64,000 nucleotides of DNA, from the NCBI RefSeq assembly GCF_010015445.1, contig NC_053118.1, positions 12,381,937 through 12,445,936 on the forward strand, given 5' to 3'. Position numbers and translations under genes: made by a program. This DNA is from Perca fluviatilis (Eukaryota > Chordata > Actinopteri > Perciformes > Percidae). The notes beneath the pieces were generated by a model. The model was given only the letters and a program-made list of their open reading frames with translations. It searched no databases and was not told the origin of the DNA. This document shows positions 60,287 to 64,000 of the stretch, piece by piece. Numbering within the stretch: position 1 is the first letter of the stretch; every line of letters starts with the position of its first letter.

Positions 60287-60571
60287 AAGGTGCAGTAGTT
60301 AAGAGTTATGAAACTAACTTTGTCATATTTGCTGAAACTGACACCACCTACAGCCTGTAGTGTGAGTTGCAAAAATCCACAGCTCCCTGTTCAGATGCAC
60401 CAATCAGGGCCAGGGGTGGGTGTCTAACTGCATGTCAATCACTGCTCATGCACACGCATTCATTCTCCCTAATTGGGCTTTAGCAGAAAGGGGGGGAGGG
60501 ACTGAGATGTTGTCGATGTTCACATTTTTTGGCTAAGTCCTGGATCTTCGCAATCCTACCTACAGCACCTT
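60287..60571. mobile_element. MITE with TTA target duplication
   Basis: TTA lies at 60284-60286 and 60572-60574. The ends are AAGGTGCAGTAGTTAAGA and, on the other strand, AAGGTGCTGTAGGTAGGA. The interior has CAATCAGGGCCAGGGG and CTCATGCACACGCATTCATT, as in a common fish MITE. The duplication suggests the Harbinger type. Confidence 0.8.
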
Positions 60572-60716
60572 TTAATATACATAATACATACTCAAGGTGG
60601 CACTCCTGAACAATTTCCAAAGTTGGCAGTTTTGCAGAAAATATACTGTAAATGTAGCAGGAATCGCACTGCACAGAAAATACAAGAGCCAGTGATCTTG
60701 GGCTTTCATTATCGTC

Positions 60717-60969
60717 TAGGCCTAATCATTGTATCATTTTGATGATTAATCTGATTAGTCAGAAAATAGTGCAAAATGCCCATTTTGAAGTTGCCAGAGC
60801 CCAAGTTGATATATTCATATTGCTCATTCTGTCTGACCAACGGTCCAAAACCCAAAGATACTCAATTTACTGTCATAGACGGACACTAAGAAACATACAA
60901 ATATTCACATTTGAGAAGCAAGAACCAGGGAATTCTTTGCATTTCTGCTTAACAAATAATGTATGCCCA

Positions 60970-61020
<51 letters not shown>

Positions 61021-61059
61021 CCACTTATTAAAGTTGGTTGCAATTAATTTCCAGCTCTA
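60717..61059 (+). mobile_element. decayed hAT-type MITE with (ATT)n expansion
   Basis: It shares ACTCAATTTACTGTCATAGA and CAAATATTCACATTTGAGAAGC-like blocks with the elements at 53434 and 57555. It starts TAGGCCTAATCATT and ends CCAGCTCTA. No target duplication is preserved. An ATT run of about 50 bases sits at 60970-61020 and gives a poly-Tyr frame that is not a gene. Confidence 0.7.
60970..61020. repeat. (ATT)n microsatellite
   Basis: About 17 ATT units. Confidence 0.95.
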
Positions 61060-61842
61060 CATTGCATAATCGGTAACATTAGTATCATCTCTTCTCCATC
61101 ACGTCTGCCACTTCTTCCTTAGTGTTTTATGATTTATTTGAAATTGTGCCCTATACACTGAGATAAAACACTTTACAATATTGCCTTTTACTCCTTTTTG
61201 CCTCCAGATTGTGGTTGTAGTGGTCTGGCAGTCGACCACCTGTAGACCTCCTGCTCTGTTTGTTTGTCAGCTTCCTTTGACCTTTTTCATTTTGAGCCAT
61301 TTTGCCCGCCGGCTGACTGTTCACTCGATTCTCTTCTGGATGGTGGCTCGCTGCAGATCCACATGGGACACTGCTGAGTTGAAATAATTCAGCATGGTGG
61401 TGCCTTTCTTGACACGCTCTAACCAGCCTGTTTGGTGCCTGCTGCATACTTATTTAAAGGCACTTGAAAAGGGTATCTAAGGTTTTTGCTTACCCATTTC
61501 TCATTTTGGTTTATTCTCCCTTAATCCAATGTCTCAGTTGTCTCAAACTGTTTTACAACCAATGTCTCCACATAAAGTGAATTAATGTGGTGAAACTCAT
61601 ATTTGCTCCATCTTTATTTGCCTTGCATTGAGTGACTATGTCAGCCCGGATGAGCTCTGTGACTCCTCACTGGTTTTCACTTATTAAATGCACTTAAATC
61701 ATAGATAGCAGAAGTAGAGGAAATTAAGGTAAAGTAATGGTTTTTTAAAACAAAAGATAAGGAAAATGTAATAAAAGGAAATGTCTGTCTAATGTTAATA
61801 ATAATCCGTTTTTCTACTCTGGCTCTTCTTTCTTCCATCCAG

Positions 61843-62263
61843 GTAGCATCCTGTCATGCAGTTCCAGGAGGTCGGCCAGCACCGGAGCTGACACTGTCAG
61901 TGATCCCGGCCTACACTACACCACACCAGTCCCATCTCCGCCAGGCCTTCACTTACTCTCGCTCCAGCCACTAATCTTACCCCTGGGGAAGACTGGTCTT
62001 CAGACACTCATCCCAGAAACTGTCCTGTGCTCGATACCTGTCCTATTAAAAAAGAGAGCCCAGTTCTGTATCTGGGTCCCAGTACGAGCCAGGCCTCCTG
62101 GCTATCCTTCGGTACCTGAAACTGATTATCCACCCAGCCCTCTGTGATAGTAGTCCTGCATTCTGCACCCTGGGCCCCTTAGCCTCCTTTATATCACCAC
62201 GGGCCAATCAAAGGCACCAAGTGAGGGCAGCTGTCCACCCAGACAAACCCAGGATCCATCATC
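61843..62263 (+). other. 5' leader part of the first coding exon
   Basis: The acceptor TTCTTTCTTCCATCCAG ends at 61842. The following 421 bases have no in-frame continuation into the main ORF before its ATG and contain a single upstream ATG (61856). The exon start is a prediction from the acceptor alone. Confidence 0.5.
61856..61891 (+). promoter_or_regulatory. upstream ORF in the leader
   Basis: An ATG at 61856 opens an 11-codon frame (MQFQEVGQHRS) ending at TGA 61889-61891, 372 bases before the main start. It is the only upstream ATG in this exon and could lower translation of the main frame. Confidence 0.45.
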
Positions 62264-63321
62264 ATGTCGAGTCGACGGAAGGCTTCCACTCCCTTAATGA
62301 TCCGACCAGAGCAGACCATGGTGGAGCTGGATGATGACACCGAGGACGACATGGAGGTACACTCTAATATGTCTGGCAGGAGCAACTCATTTCTCTAACA
62401 GAATCAGCTAAATAAATAAGATTTCATACTTCTCTGTGAGGAAAATTGACATACTCTTTTTTTTTTTTTTTTTTTTAAATAGTTTTGTGTATTACACTGC
62501 ACTTACACACAATATTTTTCTTTTATAGGATGCATGTTTTTGTTTTTCTGTGTGTTTTTAGTGGATGTGTACTGATTTTAGAAGGATTCACGTCATACCC
62601 TTTTCATCTAAAAACTGCCTTCTTCCAGACAACAACGGAGAACCATGCTGAGGAGGGACCTATGGAAACAGATCTCTCAACAGAGGCAAAGCCCTCTGTG
62701 GAATTAGACCTGATGGGCAAGGCCTCGGACCCTCCCACGGCTCCAGACAAACCAGCCACCGAGCCACCAGACCTCTCCAAGCCTCAGCGCAGACAGCAGG
62801 GGGGCTACGAGTGTAAATACTGCCCCTTCTCCACACAGAACCTCAACACTTTCAAAGAACACGTGGACGCCAACCACCCTAACGTCATCCTCAACCCCCT
62901 GTACCTGTGTGCCGTCTGCAACTTCAGCACAAAGAAGTTTGACACCCTGACCGAGCACAACGAGAGGTGTCACCCAGGGGAGAGCAACTTCAAATTCAAA
63001 CGCATCAAAATGAACAATCAGACAATCTTGGAACAGACAATCGAGGGGTGCAGTAACAATGCAGTCATTTACAACACCTCCAGCGCCATTTCTGGCAAAG
63101 GGGACGAACAAGGCACTCTGCCGCTCAGCAAACCCACCACAGTCAAGATCGGTAAACCGAAAATAATGTCGCCAGATAATAAGCGGACAGATCTGGCCAA
63201 GAAACCAATCACAGCCGTCAACGTGAACGGGACGGTCATCATCCCGGAGTCGACTCTACTCAAAGCAGAAGGTCTTTCTCACATCATGCCTTCCCTCCAG
63301 CGGCCTCTAAACTATACTCAG
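62264..63321 (+). CDS. zhx2: ZHX2-like zinc finger and homeobox protein, 5' part
   Basis: Nuclear transcription factor of the ZHX family, which generally acts as a repressor and dimerises through its homeodomains. The coding parts are 62264-62356 and 62629-63321, joined in phase 0, giving 262 residues. Residues 1-31 carry the family-type start MSSRRKASTPLMI and an acidic stretch ending DDDTEDDME. Two C2H2 fingers follow, each C-x2-C-x12-H-x4-H: Cys93/Cys96/His109/His114 and Cys125/Cys128/His141/His146. Then come NNQTILEQTIE and SHIMPSLQRPLNYTQ. The blocks GGYECKYCP-STQNLN and HPNVILNPLY match ZHX2 better than ZHX1 or ZHX3. The ATG at 62264 has A at -3. The donor CAG|GTAGAA at 63321/63322 ends the exon, and the homeodomains lie outside the window. 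ZHX1 is the main alternative. The paralogue (zhx2a or zhx2b) cannot be decided. Confidence 0.9.
62357..62628 (+). other. phase-0 intron inside the ZHX coding region
   Basis: The donor GAG|GTACAC and acceptor TTCTTCCAG|ACAACA, 272 bases apart, have a T-rich tract between. The intron sequence is open in the downstream frame for part of its length, so the 301-codon frame starting at 62485 wrongly includes intron. Confidence 0.8.
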
Positions 63322-63395
63322 GTAGAACTCAGTGGAGGAAGTATACTAATTATCTTTTTATGTACTATTCCTATACAGTTACACAAATAGTTTTA

Positions 63396-63910
63396 CATTT
63401 TTGGAAATAACACTCATTTGGTTTCTTACCAAGAGTTAGATGAGAAAACCGATACCACTCTGGTGTCTGTACACTAAATATATAAAGCTCCTGTCAGCAG
63501 GCAGTGAGCTTACCTTTGCATAGAGGCTGGAAGCAGGGGAGACAGCGAGCCTGGCTCTGTCCAAAGGTTCAAAACAGCAACAACCCTATCAGCACCTCTA
63601 AAGCTGATGTGTGTTAGCTACATTTTTACAATTCAGTATTTGTAAGGATTACTCAAACAAGATATATAATGTGTTAATTAATGAGCTTTAGTGGTGTTAG
63701 GAGGTGTTTTTTTTTTTTTACGCTTTAATGCTTTTAAGCTACTTATTTCCCCGTGCTTCCAGTCTTTATGCTAAGCTAACTGTCTCCTGGCTCTAGCTAT
63801 AGCTATATAATTGGCCTACAAACATGACAGTGGTGTCGTTCTTCTCATCTCACAAACGGCAAAAAAAAAAACAAAGAAGCAAAAAAAAATGTCAAAGTAT
63901 TCCTTTTAAA
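63396..63910 (+). repeat. dispersed fish repeat in the ZHX intron
   Basis: It contains GAGTTAGATGAGAAAACCG, TACCACTCTGGTGTCTGTAC, AGCCTGGCTCTGTCCAAAGG, TCAGCACCTCTAAAGCTGATG and TTCCAGTCTTTATGCTAAGC, ending in GTCAAAGTATTCCTTT. It is the same family as 21050-22610, here uninterrupted. It starts 75 bases after the exon's splice donor. Confidence 0.75.
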
Positions 63911-64000
63911 TTCTGGAACTGCCTTGAAAGTGGAAAAGTCGTTTGTCAAGTTAACATTTGGATGTTTTTCTGGTAATGCTTTTTTATGGGTCTGTAATTT

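Larger units (their letters stand above)
46016..61842 (+). other. putative intron 1 of the ZHX gene
   Basis: It lies between the candidate donor at 46016 and a good acceptor at 61842 (TTCTTTCTTCCATCCAG). It holds only repeats and unassigned sequence, with no supported gene on either strand. Long 5' introns are usual for ZHX2. Confidence 0.45.

Noticed and set aside
61151..61447. 98-codon minus frame near the ZHX leader exon
   Set aside because: No domain recognised. The DNA looks like part of a dispersed fish repeat, and an antisense gene is not supported.
62704..63111. 135-codon minus frame opposite the ZHX exon
   Set aside because: It is a shadow frame of a GC-rich coding exon. The + strand carries the conserved zinc fingers.
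1..64000. CRISPR arrays, operons, phage or viral genes
   Set aside because: No regularly spaced direct repeats, no polycistronic gene packing and no viral protein signatures were seen. The sequence is vertebrate nuclear DNA.

Overview
This looks like nuclear DNA of a ray-finned (teleost) fish. The window is AT-rich and intron- or intergenic-like, with many long CA/TG microsatellites and dozens of interspersed repeats of fish type: hAT, PIF/Harbinger and TTAA-target MITEs, tRNA-derived SINEs, and L1-, L2- and Rex/RTE-like LINE scraps. There is no bacterial gene organisation. Nearly all open frames are chance or repeat-derived.

The only host protein gene I can support is at the right end: the 5' part of a ZHX-family gene (zinc fingers and homeoboxes), best matched to ZHX2, on the + strand. 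A CpG-rich stretch at about 45.56-46.6 kb, with a good splice donor at 46016, is the likely promoter and non-coding first exon. About 15.8 kb of putative intron 1 follows. An exon from 61843 carries a short leader with one upstream ORF and the start codon at 62264. After a 272-base intron, a second coding exon (62629-63321) encodes both C2H2 zinc fingers and ends at a splice donor. The homeodomains lie beyond the window.

The 45 kb to the left is a gene desert. It is consistent with the large HAS2-ZHX2 intergenic interval known from vertebrates, but synteny cannot be tested here. It holds nested transposons whose borders can be read exactly from their target-site duplications. Examples are a 603-base Harbinger-type MITE splitting an L1 reverse transcriptase (TTA duplication), a hAT relic inserted across the start codon of a RecQ-helicase-like repeat ORF, and a 1.6 kb hAT element holding a second copy of the same MITE. 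Others are a 2.6 kb PIF/Harbinger relic with both its Myb-like and nuclease genes in decay, a Harbinger relic inside a common fish repeat, and a Tc1/mariner/IS630-like relic with an Arg-Gly-rich N-terminus and a missing catalytic core.

I found no convincing new gene system, CRISPR array, tRNA gene, rRNA gene or viral gene. The points most worth checking are the split coding region of the ZHX gene, its CpG promoter and upstream ORF, the nested insertions that have an uninterrupted sister copy in the same window, and two strong hairpins (14267-14449 and 55824-55860).
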